Positions 7,667-16,848 are shown, counted from the first letter of the stretch. The stretch is DNA of 64,000 bases from Chromobacterium alkanivorans (GCF_016937655.1 NZ_JAFHKL010000001.1:741531-805530); one strand, 5' to 3'. Numbers and translations: made by a program. Notes: generated by a model not told the origin, from the sequence alone.

Positions 7667-10600
7667 ATATCCTGCTGATTTCACAATGCGACAAGAAGGC
7701 GCTGACGCGCAGCCGGCAGATTCTGGACCAGTTCGCCGAACGCCGTGGCGACCGCGTCTGGCAGACGCCGATCACCCAGGCCGGGCTGGACACGCTGCGG
7801 CGTTTGCTGCGCCAGAGCGCGCGCAAGAACACCGCGGTGGCCTGCCACTGGATACGCGGCCAGGACCATAGCGAGCTGTTGTGGATAGTGGGCGACGCCA
7901 GCCGCTTCAATGCCGACGGCGCCACGCCCACGCACAGCACCCGCCGCAATGTGCTGCGCAGCGCGGATGAGAACGATTGGCACAGCGGCGAGGATATCCA
8001 GCTGCTGGCCGGCCTGGCGGCCTTGCTGCACGATCTGGGCAAGGCCAGCCAGGCGTTTCAGCAACGGCTGCGCGGTGAGCGGACCGAGCGCAATCTCTAC
8101 CGCCACGAGTGGGTGTCCTTGCGCTTGTTTCAGGCCTTTGTCGGCGACGACGACGACGCCGGCTGGCTGGCGCGCTTGCGGCAGCCGACGGAGCAGGACC
8201 ATGCCAGCTGGTTGGAGCGCTTGCAGGCGGACGGCATGGGGGCGGCGTGCGAGCCGCCGTTCGCCCGTTTGCCGCCGCTGGCCGCCGCGGTGGGCTGGCT
8301 GGTGCTGACGCATCACCGGCTGCCGCTGATGCCGGACTTCGCGGAGGGGAAGCAGTGCCGCTTGGGCGGCAAGCTGCAGGGTTTTCAAAGCCGGATGTTG
8401 TTGAACATCCCCGCTCATATCGACGCGCGCTGGAATGAATGGCGAGATGTTGAGGCCGAGCCGGCGCAGCTGGCGCCGTACTGGCGCTTCCCACTGGGCC
8501 TGCCGGTGAGCACGCCGGCCTGGAGCCGCCGCGCCGCGCGGCTGGCGGACAAGCTGGCGGCGCGTTTGGCCACGCGAGGCGAGGCGCGCTGGCTGGACAA
8601 TCTTTACGCGATGCACGTGGCGCGGCTGAGCCTGATGCTGGCGGACCATCATTTCTCCAGCCTGGATTACGCGCAGCTGCGGCACAAGCGCGGCCAGGCC
8701 GGCTATCCGCTGTGGGCCAACACCCATGGCGGGTCCGGCGATTTCAATCAGCCGCTGGACGAGCATTTGCTGGGCGTGGCTGAGCATAGCGCGCTGGTAT
8801 GCCGCGCCTTGCCCGGTTTCGAGCGCGAGCTGCCGCGGCTGTTGCGGCGCAAGCGCTTGTTGCAGCGCAGCGCCGACGCGCGTTTCCGCTGGCAGGACCG
8901 CGCCGCGGATCTGGCCGCGGGAATGCGGGCGCGGGCAGCGGAGCAGGGTGCCTTCATCGTCAATATGGCGTCCACCGGCTGCGGCAAGACCTTGGGCAAT
9001 GCGCGGATCATGTACGCCTTGGCGCACCCGGCGCTGGGCCTGCGTTGCGCGTTCGCCTTGGGCCTGCGCGCGCTGACGCTGCAAACCGGCCGCGTCTTTC
9101 GTGAGCGGCTGCGCCTGAACGACGAGGATCTGGCCGTCTGCGTGGGCGGCAGCGCCAACACCCAGCTGTTTGAACACTATCAGCGGCAGGCGGAGGCCAG
9201 CGGTTCGGCCTCGCGCCAGGCCTTGTGGGACGAGGGCGGCGAGGTGCGGTACGAGGCCGGCGGCGAGCACCCGCTGCTGTCGCGCGCGTTGCGCGATCCG
9301 CAAACAGCCAAACTGCTGCAGGCGCCGCTGCTGGTCTGCACCATAGACCACCTGACGCCGGCGACGGAAAGCCTGCGCGGCGGGCGGCAGATCGCGCCCA
9401 TGCTGCGGCTGATGAGCGGAGACCTGGTGCTGGACGAACCGGACGATTTCGATCTGGCGGATTTGCCGGCGCTGACTCGGCTGGCGCATTGGGCCGGCCT
9501 GCTGGGCAGCCGGCTGCTGTTGTCGTCCGCCACCTTGCCGCCGGTGCTGATTGAAGGTTTGTTCGAGGCGTATCTGGCCGGCCGTCGGCAGTTTCAGGCC
9601 AATCGCGGCCAGCCGGGGCGGCCGCTGGCGGTGTGCTGCGCCTGGGTGGATGAACAGGACCGGGCCCAGGAAGACTGCGCCGATGTCGACGCTTTCCGCC
9701 GGCGGCAACGGCAGTTCGCCGGCCGGCGCGCCGATTGGCTGGCCACGCAGCCGGCGCGGCGCCATGCCGAGCTGCTGCCGTTGAGCTTTGGCCAGGGGCA
9801 GGCGCCGGCGTTGCGCCGCGAGTTCGCCGCCCAGTTGCAGCCGGCCATAGAGCGCTTGCACCGGCTCAATCAGCAGCGGGACCCGATCAGCGGCCAGGCG
9901 GTCAGCTTCGGCCTGGTGCGCATGGCCAATATCCAGCCCTTGTTCGAGGTGGCGCTGGCCTTGTACGCGCTGCCGTGGCCGGCGCACTGGCAGCTGCATT
10001 TATGCGTCTACCACTCGCAATACCCTTTGCTGTTGCGTTCCGCCATCGAGCGCCAGCTGGACCAGGCGCTGAACCGCGAGAAAGCGGAAGCGGTGTTCAC
10101 GCTGCCGGCCATCCGTCGCGAGCTGGACGCGGAGCCGGAACGCGAGCATGTGTTCGTCGTGTTGGGTTCGCCGGTGACCGAGGTGGGGCGGGATCACGAT
10201 TACGATTGGGCGATTGTCGAGCCCTCGTCGATGCGTTCGCTGATCCAGCTGGCCGGCCGGCTGCGCCGCCACCGCCCGGATCCCTGGGACAAGGTGAACG
10301 TACTGATTTGCGAGCGCAATCTGCGCAGCGTGGAACAGCCGGATCAGCCGTCCTTCCGCTGGCCGGGTTTCGAGGACGAGGCCTTTCCCTTGGACAGCCA
10401 TCTGCTGAGCGAACTGCTGGAGGAGGACGAGTACCGGCATCTGGACGCGCGGCCGCGCATCGTGCAACCGGAGTCGTTGCAGGCGAAGCGGCGCTTGTCG
10501 CACCTGGAGCATGCGCGGCTGGCGCAGCTGATGTTGCCGGCTGGCCAGGTCAGAGCCGCCAGCAGCCGGCCTGGGCGAGAGGGCCAGGCCATCGCGCCGC

Positions 10601-11007
10601 TGGGCGCGTATAGCTGCTGGCAGCAGCCGCAGGCGCTGCTCAGCGGGGTGCTGGCGCAGCAGCAGCCTTTCCGCGCCGGCGGGGAGCCGGAGCTGGACTT
10701 GCTGTTGTTGCCCACCGAGGACGGGGACGATTACGCGCTACATTGGGTGAAGGATAAGCCTTGGCCGGAACCACCGGGCTTTATTCCTGTGGATGAGAAT
10801 AAGAACCAGCGGGTGCCGGAGGCGGCGTTGTCGCAGCCGAATATCCGGCCCTGGGGCGTCAGCGAATATCCGGCGGCCTTGGCCGAACTGGCGGCGGAGT
10901 TGGGCATGGAGCTGGAGGCCTGCGCGCGGCGTTTTGGCGGGCTGAGCTTGCCGCAATCGGACAATGGCTGGCGCTTCCATCCGGCGCTGGGGTTTTGCAA
11001 GGCTTGA
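7663..11007 (+). CDS. cas3: Type I-F Cas2-3 fusion, helicase-nuclease
   Basis: A protein of 1114 residues carrying three activities. There is an N-terminal Cas2 domain (about 1-95) that pairs with Cas1 in adaptation. The HD nuclease has LLHDLGK near 120, a conserved HEW and THHRLPL. The superfamily 2 helicase has Walker A STGCGKT near 440 and a DExx motif VLDEPDD near 590. The fusion is diagnostic of subtype I-F. The length fits the family and no frameshift is visible. Target cleavage needs a Csy (Csy1-Csy2-Csy3-Cas6f) complex for recruitment. Csy genes normally follow this gene, but here the next gene is a minus-strand siderophore ATPase, so the effector must be encoded elsewhere or be lost. 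Confidence 0.95.
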   Translation: MNILLISQCDKKALTRSRQILDQFAERRGDRVWQTPITQAGLDTLRRLLRQSARKNTAVACHWIRGQDHSELLWIVGDASRFNADGATPTHSTRRNVLRSADENDWHSGEDIQLLAGLAALLHDLGKASQAFQQRLRGERTERNLYRHEWVSLRLFQAFVGDDDDAGWLARLRQPTEQDHASWLERLQADGMGAACEPPFARLPPLAAAVGWLVLTHHRLPLMPDFAEGKQCRLGGKLQGFQSRMLLNIPAHIDARWNEWRDVEAEPAQLAPYWRFPLGLPVSTPAWSRRAARLADKLAARLATRGEARWLDNLYAMHVARLSLMLADHHFSSLDYAQLRHKRGQAGYPLWANTHGGSGDFNQPLDEHLLGVAEHSALVCRALPGFERELPRLLRRKRLLQRSADARFRWQDRAADLAAGMRARAAEQGAFIVNMASTGCGKTLGNARIMYALAHPALGLRCAFALGLRALTLQTGRVFRERLRLNDEDLAVCVGGSANTQLFEHYQRQAEASGSASRQALWDEGGEVRYEAGGEHPLLSRALRDPQTAKLLQAPLLVCTIDHLTPATESLRGGRQIAPMLRLMSGDLVLDEPDDFDLADLPALTRLAHWAGLLGSRLLLSSATLPPVLIEGLFEAYLAGRRQFQANRGQPGRPLAVCCAWVDEQDRAQEDCADVDAFRRRQRQFAGRRADWLATQPARRHAELLPLSFGQGQAPALRREFAAQLQPAIERLHRLNQQRDPISGQAVSFGLVRMANIQPLFEVALALYALPWPAHWQLHLCVYHSQYPLLLRSAIERQLDQALNREKAEAVFTLPAIRRELDAEPEREHVFVVLGSPVTEVGRDHDYDWAIVEPSSMRSLIQLAGRLRRHRPDPWDKVNVLICERNLRSVEQPDQPSFRWPGFEDEAFPLDSHLLSELLEEDEYRHLDARPRIVQPESLQAKRRLSHLEHARLAQLMLPAGQVRAASSRPGREGQAIAPLGAYSCWQQPQALLSGVLAQQQPFRAGGEPELDLLLLPTEDGDDYALHWVKDKPWPEPPGFIPVDENKNQRVPEAALSQPNIRPWGVSEYPAALAELAAELGMELEACARRFGGLSLPQSDNGWRFHPALGFCKA

Positions 11008-11046
11008 AGCCGGGCTAGCAAATGAAAACGGCCGAGGCGGCGGCGT

Positions 11047-11126
11047 GGATATCGCTGCGCTCCAGCCACCCTAGTAGTGACGGGCAGCCGGGCGTAGGGT
11101 GGGTGGAGTCGTAGGCGATACCCACC
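11047..11126. repeat. Imperfect palindromic element (about 80 bp)
   Basis: The left arm GATATCGCTGCGCTCCAGCC continues with ACCCTA. The right arm starts TAGGGTGGGTGGAG and runs through GTAGGCGATACCCACC. The two arms are near reverse complements around a 21-bp loop. GTAGGGTGGGT-type palindromes are common dispersed repeats in proteobacterial gaps. It lies between cas2-3 and the siderophore ATPase, at the right border of the CRISPR-Cas module. Confidence 0.6.
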
Positions 11127-11143
11127 GGCAGGTCTTGGAGTCT

Positions 11144-11231
11144 GTTTACGATCTCGCGAGCCAAGGCGTTGCGGCTGAGGCCGCTGCGGCACCCGCCGCG
11201 CCGCATCTTGCGACGCGCAGCAGGTGATAAA
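11144..11231 (-). repeat. Short degenerate copy of the GTTTACGATCT inverted-repeat element
   Basis: It begins GTTTACGATCTCGCGAGCC and ends CGACGCGCAGCAG followed by GTGATAAA. It corresponds in inverse orientation to the element at 18129-18259, matching that copy's right end at 24 of 25 bases, but it has a replaced or deleted centre and an eroded end. It sits at the right edge of the CRISPR-Cas module. Confidence 0.65.
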
Positions 11232-11238
11232 GCGGTTC

Positions 11239-12012
11239 TCAGCGCAAACCGCTATGCAACCCATCCACCAGCACATGCGGCACGCCCTGCGAACAGCGTT
11301 CCACCCGGCCGCTGACGCCGTAGACGCGGCGCAGGCTTTGGCTGTCTATCACCTCGTCCGGCGCGCCGTTGGCTTGCAAAGCGCCGTCCTTCAGCATCAG
11401 CACCCGGTCGCAGTGGCGCAGCGCCACGTTGAGGTCGTGCAGCACGATGACGGTGACCATGCCGCGGCGGCGGGTTTCGCGGCGCAGCAGGTCCATCACG
11501 TGGAACTGGTAGTTGAGGTCCAGCGCCGACAGCGGCTCGTCCAGCAGCAGCACCGCCGGTTCGCGGATCAGCGCCTGGGCGATGCCCACCAGCTGGCGTT
11601 GGCCGCCGGACAGCTGGTCCAGGTAGCGCAGCGCCAGTTGCTCGATGCCCAGCGATTGCAGCAGCGCGAACACTTGCTGGTCGTCATGGCGGCGCGACAG
11701 GCCGGCGGCGGTGGCCTGGCCGGCCACCATCAGCGATTCGAACACCGACAGATGCACGCTGGGCGGCAGGGTTTGCGGCAGATAGGCCACTTCGCCGCGC
11801 TGACGGCTGAGCGCGCGCTGGTCCAGGCGGACGTCGCCACTGCTGTGCTGCAGGCCGGCCAGGGAGCGCAGCAAGGTGGACTTGCCGCTGCCGTTGGGGC
11901 CCAGCAAGGCCGTGATGTCGCCCGCCCGCAGACAGGGCACGTCCAGCGCGCGTATCACCTGGCGCTTGCCGTAGCTGACCGAGAGTTGGTGGATGGACAG
12001 GGCGGAGCTCAT
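11239..12012 (-). CDS. Iron-siderophore ABC transporter ATP-binding protein (FecE-type)
   Basis: Cytoplasmic ATPase of 257 residues driving ferric siderophore import. Walker A GPNGSGKST is near residue 38, the signature LSGGQRQLVGIAQAL near 135, Walker B VLLLDEP near 155 and the switch His in VLHD. The start overlaps the permease stop by 4 bp. It is the last gene of the minus-strand uptake operon that begins with the TonB receptor. Confidence 0.93.
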   Translation of the reverse strand: MSSALSIHQLSVSYGKRQVIRALDVPCLRAGDITALLGPNGSGKSTLLRSLAGLQHSSGDVRLDQRALSRQRGEVAYLPQTLPPSVHLSVFESLMVAGQATAAGLSRRHDDQQVFALLQSLGIEQLALRYLDQLSGGQRQLVGIAQALIREPAVLLLDEPLSALDLNYQFHVMDLLRRETRRRGMVTVIVLHDLNVALRHCDRVLMLKDGALQANGAPDEVIDSQSLRRVYGVSGRVERCSQGVPHVLVDGLHSGLR

Positions 12013-13073
12013 TGGCGGCCTCCGTTGCGCAGCACGATGGCGATGAAGAAGGGGATGCCCACCAGCGAGGTGACGATGCCTACCGGCACGATGACGCCGG
12101 GCACCAGGTTCTTGGTCACCACCGAGGCCATGGACAGGATGGCGGCGCCGGTCAGCGCGCTCACCGGCAGGTAGAAACGGTGATCCTCGCCCACCAGCCG
12201 GCGCGCGATATGCGGCGCGATCAGGCCGATGAAGCCTATGGTGCCGACGAAGGCCACCGCCAGCGCGGTGAGCAGGCTAGCGCGCAGAAGCGAGCTGAGG
12301 CGCAGCCGGCGCACATTGATGCCGAAGCTGGCGGCGCGGTCCTCGCCCAGCCGCAGCGCGGTCAGCCGCCAGGACTGGCTCAGCGACCAGGGCAGGATCA
12401 GCGCGAAGGCGCCGAACAGTAATGCGATCTTGGGCCAGTCCGCGCGCGACAGGCTGCCCATCAGCCAGAACACCAGGTCTTGCAGCGAGTCCGCGGTGGA
12501 GACGAATTGCAGCAGCGACACCAGGGCGTTGAAGCTGAAGAACAGCGCGATGCCGAACAACACCACGCCGCTGGTGGGCATATTGCTCCAGCGCGCCACC
12601 ACGTCCAGCAGCAGCGCGGAGCCGAGCGCGAACACGAAGGCGTTGACCGGCAGCATCCATGGGCCGGGTACGCCGGGGATGCTGACGTCCAGCAGAATGG
12701 CCAGCGCCGCGCCGAAGGCGGCCGCCGGCTGCAGGCCCAGGGTGAACGGGTCCGCCAGCGGGTTGTGCAGCACGGTCTGCATCTCGGCGCCGGCCAGGCC
12801 CAGCGCCAGGCCGGCGGCGATGGCGATTAGCGCGTAGGGCAGGCGGATCTGCCAGACGATGACTTCGGTGGCCGGGTCGGCGGCGGCCGGGTGCCACAGC
12901 GTCTGCCAGAATTCTGCCAGCGGCATGCCGCTGGCGCCGGTGGTGACGTCCAGCGTCAGCGAGACGGCGAGCAGGCTCAGCAGCACGGCCACCAGCAGCA
13001 GCCGGCGCAGCAGGGTGCGGCGATAGTCCGCCGCCACCGCGGCGGCGGAAAGCGTCATGGTCTCGCTGCTCAT
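12009..13073 (-). CDS. Iron-siderophore ABC transporter permease (FecCD family)
   Basis: Inner-membrane permease of 354 residues with about nine or ten hydrophobic segments and the family motif GTIGFIGLIAPHIARRLVGEDHR, the loop that contacts the ATPase. Only one permease is encoded, so it probably works as a homodimer as BtuC does. It overlaps the binding-protein gene and the ATPase gene by 4 bp each, so the three are coupled. Confidence 0.93.
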   Translation of the reverse strand: MSSETMTLSAAAVAADYRRTLLRRLLLVAVLLSLLAVSLTLDVTTGASGMPLAEFWQTLWHPAAADPATEVIVWQIRLPYALIAIAAGLALGLAGAEMQTVLHNPLADPFTLGLQPAAAFGAALAILLDVSIPGVPGPWMLPVNAFVFALGSALLLDVVARWSNMPTSGVVLFGIALFFSFNALVSLLQFVSTADSLQDLVFWLMGSLSRADWPKIALLFGAFALILPWSLSQSWRLTALRLGEDRAASFGINVRRLRLSSLLRASLLTALAVAFVGTIGFIGLIAPHIARRLVGEDHRFYLPVSALTGAAILSMASVVTKNLVPGVIVPVGIVTSLVGIPFFIAIVLRNGGRQ

Positions 13074-14179
13074 TTAACGCCCTTGACCCAGTAAGTGCCT
13101 TGCGGCTCTATGGCCAGGAAGTCGCGGTGCAGCTGTTTCCAGCTGGCGTCCGGGTCCAGCTTGGCGAAGCGCGCCGGCTGCAGCTCCTTGGCGAAGGCTT
13201 CCAGCAGCACGATGTGGTAAGGCGTGTTGTAGAAGTGGTGCCAGGCGCCGAAGGTGCGGCCTTCGCGCACCGCGCGCAGCGCGCCCACCGGGCTGCGCGC
13301 GGCGGTGCGTTTGAGCGAGGCCTGCGCCTGCGCCGCGCTGATGTTGGCGCCGAACTGGATGCCGGTCTTGTCGGCGGCGTCCGCGGTGCCGGTGCCGATG
13401 TACAGGTCCGGGTTACTGGCCAGCACATGCTCCATATTCACTTCGCCCACCGCGCCGGGGATCAGCTTGTCGGCGATATTGACGCCGCCGGCGGCGTCCA
13501 CCAGCTCGCCCAGGCTGCCGCGGCCGGCGCTGGTGACGTTGCTGAAGGCGCCGGCGCGCAGGTCCAGGAAGGCCTTGGGTTTTTGCTGCGCCGGGATGGC
13601 GGCGACGACTTTGCGGATGGCGTCCATCTTGCCCTGGTAGAAGCGGATGAAGCGTTCGGCCTCGGCTTCGCGCTGCAGCGCCTTGCCCATGATGCGCAGG
13701 CTGGGCACGGTGTGCTCCAGCGGCGCGTTGCGGAAATCGACGAACACGACCGGCACCTTGGCCGCCTGCAGCTGCTGCACGATGGGGTTGTTCAGGCCCG
13801 GGCCGTGGCCGGAGATGCTGAACACGGCGATGTCGGGACGCAGGGTCAATACTTTTTCGGCGCTGACCGAGTTCTCGCTGGTCTTGCCGATCAAGGGTAT
13901 CTGGTCAATGGCTGGGAAGCGCTGCTTGTACTGGGCGTAGGTCTGCGGGTCCAGCTGGCGGAAATCGCCCTGCCAGCCGGCGATGCGGGCGATGGGCTGC
14001 TTGCCTTCCAGCAAGGCCAGCGCGTAGAACAGCCGGCCTTCGCCCAGCAGGATGCGGTTGACCTTGGCCGGCACTTCCACTTTGCGGCCGGCGATGTCGG
14101 TGACGGTGGCGGCTTGGGCCGCCAGCGTGGCCGCGGCCAGCGCGCCGGCCAGCAGCAGACGGGAGAACAGTGTTTTCAT
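13070..14179 (-). CDS. Periplasmic siderophore-binding protein
   Basis: Periplasmic solute-binding protein of 369 residues with a cleavable signal peptide (LLLAGALAAATLAAQA). It has the class III fold start VTDIAGRKVEVPAKVNRILL and a middle segment APSVGALRAVREGR-like helix leading to the C-lobe. It hands the ferric siderophore to the FecCD-type permease. The signal region has no lipobox cysteine, so it should be soluble. Confidence 0.88.
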   Translation of the reverse strand: MKTLFSRLLLAGALAAATLAAQAATVTDIAGRKVEVPAKVNRILLGEGRLFYALALLEGKQPIARIAGWQGDFRQLDPQTYAQYKQRFPAIDQIPLIGKTSENSVSAEKVLTLRPDIAVFSISGHGPGLNNPIVQQLQAAKVPVVFVDFRNAPLEHTVPSLRIMGKALQREAEAERFIRFYQGKMDAIRKVVAAIPAQQKPKAFLDLRAGAFSNVTSAGRGSLGELVDAAGGVNIADKLIPGAVGEVNMEHVLASNPDLYIGTGTADAADKTGIQFGANISAAQAQASLKRTAARSPVGALRAVREGRTFGAWHHFYNTPYHIVLLEAFAKELQPARFAKLDPDASWKQLHRDFLAIEPQGTYWVKGVK

Positions 14180-14211
14180 TGTGATTCCTTGAGCGATACG
14201 GCTTCGCTGTC

Positions 14212-14247
14212 AAAGCCCGCCGCAGCGGTGCGGCGACAGGCTTTGGC
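14212..14247. other. Hairpin between DUF2218 gene and binding-protein gene
   Basis: AAAGCCCGCCGC and GCGGCGACAGGCTTT form an imperfect stem in the 148-bp gap upstream of the binding-protein start. It may tune read-through or mRNA stability inside the operon. Confidence 0.4.
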
Positions 14248-14327
14248 AGCGGAGCGGGTCATCATACAGAAACGGGAGCGGCCAGGCAGGCCCGGCGCGC
14301 TCGGAAAACGCCGCAGGGCTGGGATTC

Positions 14328-14621
14328 TTACTCGGCCTTGGCCCAGTCCAGCTTCAAGTCCGGCGTCTTGGCCATCAGGCCCAGATGCTCGTCCATGATG
14401 AATTCGATCTTGGCCAGCTTGTCGGCGGCGTCGGCGGCACAGATCATGTCCAGGGTGTCGTCCTGGCGCTGGATCCGGCATTCGCCGATGGGGAAGTGCA
14501 CATGGGCCTGGTGGCTGTCGAACTCCACCGGCACTTTCAGCGCGTAGTGCTTGCACAGCTTGTACAGCACCTTGTCGGCATTGGGTGTGGTCAATTGGGC
14601 GCGGCTGCTCAACATCATCAA
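14328..14621 (-). CDS. DUF2218 family small protein of the siderophore operon
   Basis: A soluble protein of 97 residues. It reads TPNADKVLYKLCKHYALKV, then VHFPIGECRIQ and IEFIMDEHLGLMAK, the DUF2218 pattern. Members are often encoded beside siderophore receptors and transporters, but no reaction is established. It lies between the receptor and the binding protein in the same orientation, which supports a role in siderophore handling in the cytosol, possibly reduction or hydrolysis. That role is inference. Confidence 0.8.
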   Translation of the reverse strand: MMMLSSRAQLTTPNADKVLYKLCKHYALKVPVEFDSHQAHVHFPIGECRIQRQDDTLDMICAADAADKLAKIEFIMDEHLGLMAKTPDLKLDWAKAE

Positions 14622-14646
14622 TTCTCCAATCGTAAAAACGGGAACA

Positions 14647-14681
14647 GGCAGTTGGCGAATCCGGCGGATTCGGCAACTGCC
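14647..14681. other. Strong hairpin between TonB receptor and DUF2218 gene
   Basis: GGCAGTTG..CGAATCC and GGATTCG..CAACTGCC form a long, nearly perfect stem. A second hairpin, GGCCCGTC/GACGGGCC, lies at 14695-14714. No long T-run follows on the minus strand. They probably act as attenuators or 3' stabilisers of the receptor mRNA, giving more receptor than transporter. Confidence 0.55.
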
Positions 14682-14727
14682 GTGCGGTGTTTCCGGCCCG
14701 TCGGGAGACGGGCCGTCAGGGTGCGGC

Positions 14728-16848
14728 TTAGAACTTGCCGGTCAAGGTCAGCCAATAGCGGCGGCCCTCGTCGACCATCCAGTTGCCATCAAGACCGCCG
14801 TCGCGACCGCGGTCGTCGATCGCGACGGTGCGATCGGCCAGGTTGTACACGGCGAAGTTGACGTCAAAGCTCTTGTTCAGTTTGTAGCTGCCGCCAAAGT
14901 CCCAGGTGCTGGAACCGCCTCGGCTACGGGCCACATTGGCGCCGTTGCGGAAGCCGGTGTAGTACTGCTTGCCTTCAAAGTTCAGGCGAGTGTACAGGTC
15001 CAGTTTTTCCATCGGCGCCCAGGCCAGCTTCACATTGCCGGCGTGTTCCGGCGTCTTGTCCAGCGGCATGCCGTTCAGCGACTGGCCAAGATAGCTGGTT
15101 TCCTTGCCGCCTTCGCGTTTGGACTTGGTGTAGGTGTAGTTGCCGGACAGCGTCCACTTCGGCATGAAGGCCCAGCTGCTGGACAGTTCCAGACCGCGAA
15201 TGTTGACAGAGTCCACATTGTCGTAAATGTAGATACGAACCGGGTCTGTTCCTGGCGCGTACTGGTTGGAGAACTTGTCAGTGCCGTAGCTGACCACCTT
15301 GTTCTTGAAGTCGTTGTTGAACAGGGTGGCGTTGGCGCTCAGGCCTCTTTCATTGTCGAAGTGCAGGCCGATTTCGTAGGAAGTGCTTTCCTCCGGCTTC
15401 AACTGGGAGTTGCCGCATAGGATGCCAGGACCATTCTGTGCTCCCGTGCGCATGCAATAACCGTCAGTGCTTTGGCGGATAGTTGGCGCCTTGAAACCTT
15501 TGCCGATACCGCCCTTCAGCGTCCACTGCGAGTTCAGGTGCTCAACCAGATAAACGCGCGGGGTGAAGTGGGTGCCGAACAAGCTGTGATGGTCGACGCG
15601 CCCGCCTGCGGTGATGGTCAGGCTGTCGGTGGCTTCGAAGCTGTCCTCGGCAAACAATGCCCAGGTATTGACGGTGACCTTGTCCGGATTGGCCGGGCCG
15701 ACGAAGCCCGAAATGGCTTCTTGGGCACGCATGCCGGAGCCGACTTGCTGGCCGACTTGAGTACCGATTTTCACGGTGTGGCGATCCAGCAGGAAGGTCA
15801 GTTGGCCGTCCAGCGTGGTGTTGGTCAGTTTCAGGCCTTTGCCGTCATCTACATTGTTGATCGAGTGGCTGGGCTTATCGATTTCCTGATACAGGGAGAC
15901 ATTGGAGCGTACATTGCCGTACTTGCCGTTATGGCTCAGGCTCCAGTGGTCGCGTACGTCAAAGTAGTCATCCTTAGTATTGGGAACGAGCTTGCCGTTC
16001 CGATTTTTCACTTGGGCTGCGACGCTTTTGCCTGGCGTAGTGGTTTTGCGCAACTCGTTATGGCCAGCCTCGAAGGTGATCTCGTGGTCCTGGTTCGGGG
16101 TGAAGCTGAGCTTGGCGTTGATGTCGGCCACGTGGCTGGCGACTTTGCCACCGTCGCCACTGTTGGAGTAGAAGATATTGTCTTCGGCCTGATTATTCAT
16201 TGCGCCGTAGACTTGCAGCGACAGCAGGTCTTTCATCAGCGGGCCGCCCAGCCAGAAGCTGCTCTGGCCGGTATTGCCTTCGTTCGAATGTTCGGCGATG
16301 GTGCCGCCCAGGGTCATCGAACCATGCCATTCCTTGGGCGCTTTGCGGGTGATGATGTTGACCACGCCGCCCATCGCATCGGAGCCGTACAGCGAGGACA
16401 TCGGGCCGCGCACCACTTCGATGCGCTCAATCGCTTCCATCGGCGGGATCTGGTACTGCTGGAAACCGCCGGTGCCGCGGCTGCGGGTTTCGCGGGTGTT
16501 TTGACGGCGGCCATCAACCAGAATCAGCGAGTATTCGCCGGGCATGCCGCGGATAGCGATGTCCTTGTCGCCGGGGCCGGAACCGTTGATGCTGACGCCT
16601 TCCAGATCGGTTAGCGCATCGGTCAGATTGGTGAACGGCTTTTTCGCCAGATCTTCACGGGTGATCACCGAGATGCTGGCCGGAGCCTGTTTGATCTTCT
16701 GCTCGTAACCGGAAGCGGTCACCACCACCGAGGGCAGGGTGGCTTCGGCTTCCGCCGCATGGGCGGCGGGCAGGTAGAGGGCGGAAACCGCCGCGGACAA
16801 CAGGGCAAGGCGCACGCCGTGGCGGGCGGCGGAGTCAAAGGTTTTCAT
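14728..16848 (-). CDS. TonB-dependent siderophore receptor
   Basis: Outer-membrane receptor of 706 residues. Signal peptide ends AAHAAEA, followed by a TonB box-like LPSVVVTAS and a plug domain (ISVITREDLAKKPFTNLTDALTDLEGV, IRGMPGEYSLILVDGRR, IERIEVVRGPMSSLYGSDAMGGVVNIITRK). The barrel ends with a C-terminal aromatic residue (LTGKF). The frame extends 34 codons further upstream, but ATG 16848 (MKTFDSAARHG) puts the signal peptide at the N-terminus. The plug resembles the FepA/ViuA/catecholate receptor group, matching the EntF-like synthetase. It heads the uptake operon and has a Fur-like box upstream. Confidence 0.93.
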   Translation of the reverse strand: MKTFDSAARHGVRLALLSAAVSALYLPAAHAAEAEATLPSVVVTASGYEQKIKQAPASISVITREDLAKKPFTNLTDALTDLEGVSINGSGPGDKDIAIRGMPGEYSLILVDGRRQNTRETRSRGTGGFQQYQIPPMEAIERIEVVRGPMSSLYGSDAMGGVVNIITRKAPKEWHGSMTLGGTIAEHSNEGNTGQSSFWLGGPLMKDLLSLQVYGAMNNQAEDNIFYSNSGDGGKVASHVADINAKLSFTPNQDHEITFEAGHNELRKTTTPGKSVAAQVKNRNGKLVPNTKDDYFDVRDHWSLSHNGKYGNVRSNVSLYQEIDKPSHSINNVDDGKGLKLTNTTLDGQLTFLLDRHTVKIGTQVGQQVGSGMRAQEAISGFVGPANPDKVTVNTWALFAEDSFEATDSLTITAGGRVDHHSLFGTHFTPRVYLVEHLNSQWTLKGGIGKGFKAPTIRQSTDGYCMRTGAQNGPGILCGNSQLKPEESTSYEIGLHFDNERGLSANATLFNNDFKNKVVSYGTDKFSNQYAPGTDPVRIYIYDNVDSVNIRGLELSSSWAFMPKWTLSGNYTYTKSKREGGKETSYLGQSLNGMPLDKTPEHAGNVKLAWAPMEKLDLYTRLNFEGKQYYTGFRNGANVARSRGGSSTWDFGGSYKLNKSFDVNFAVYNLADRTVAIDDRGRDGGLDGNWMVDEGRRYWLTLTGKF

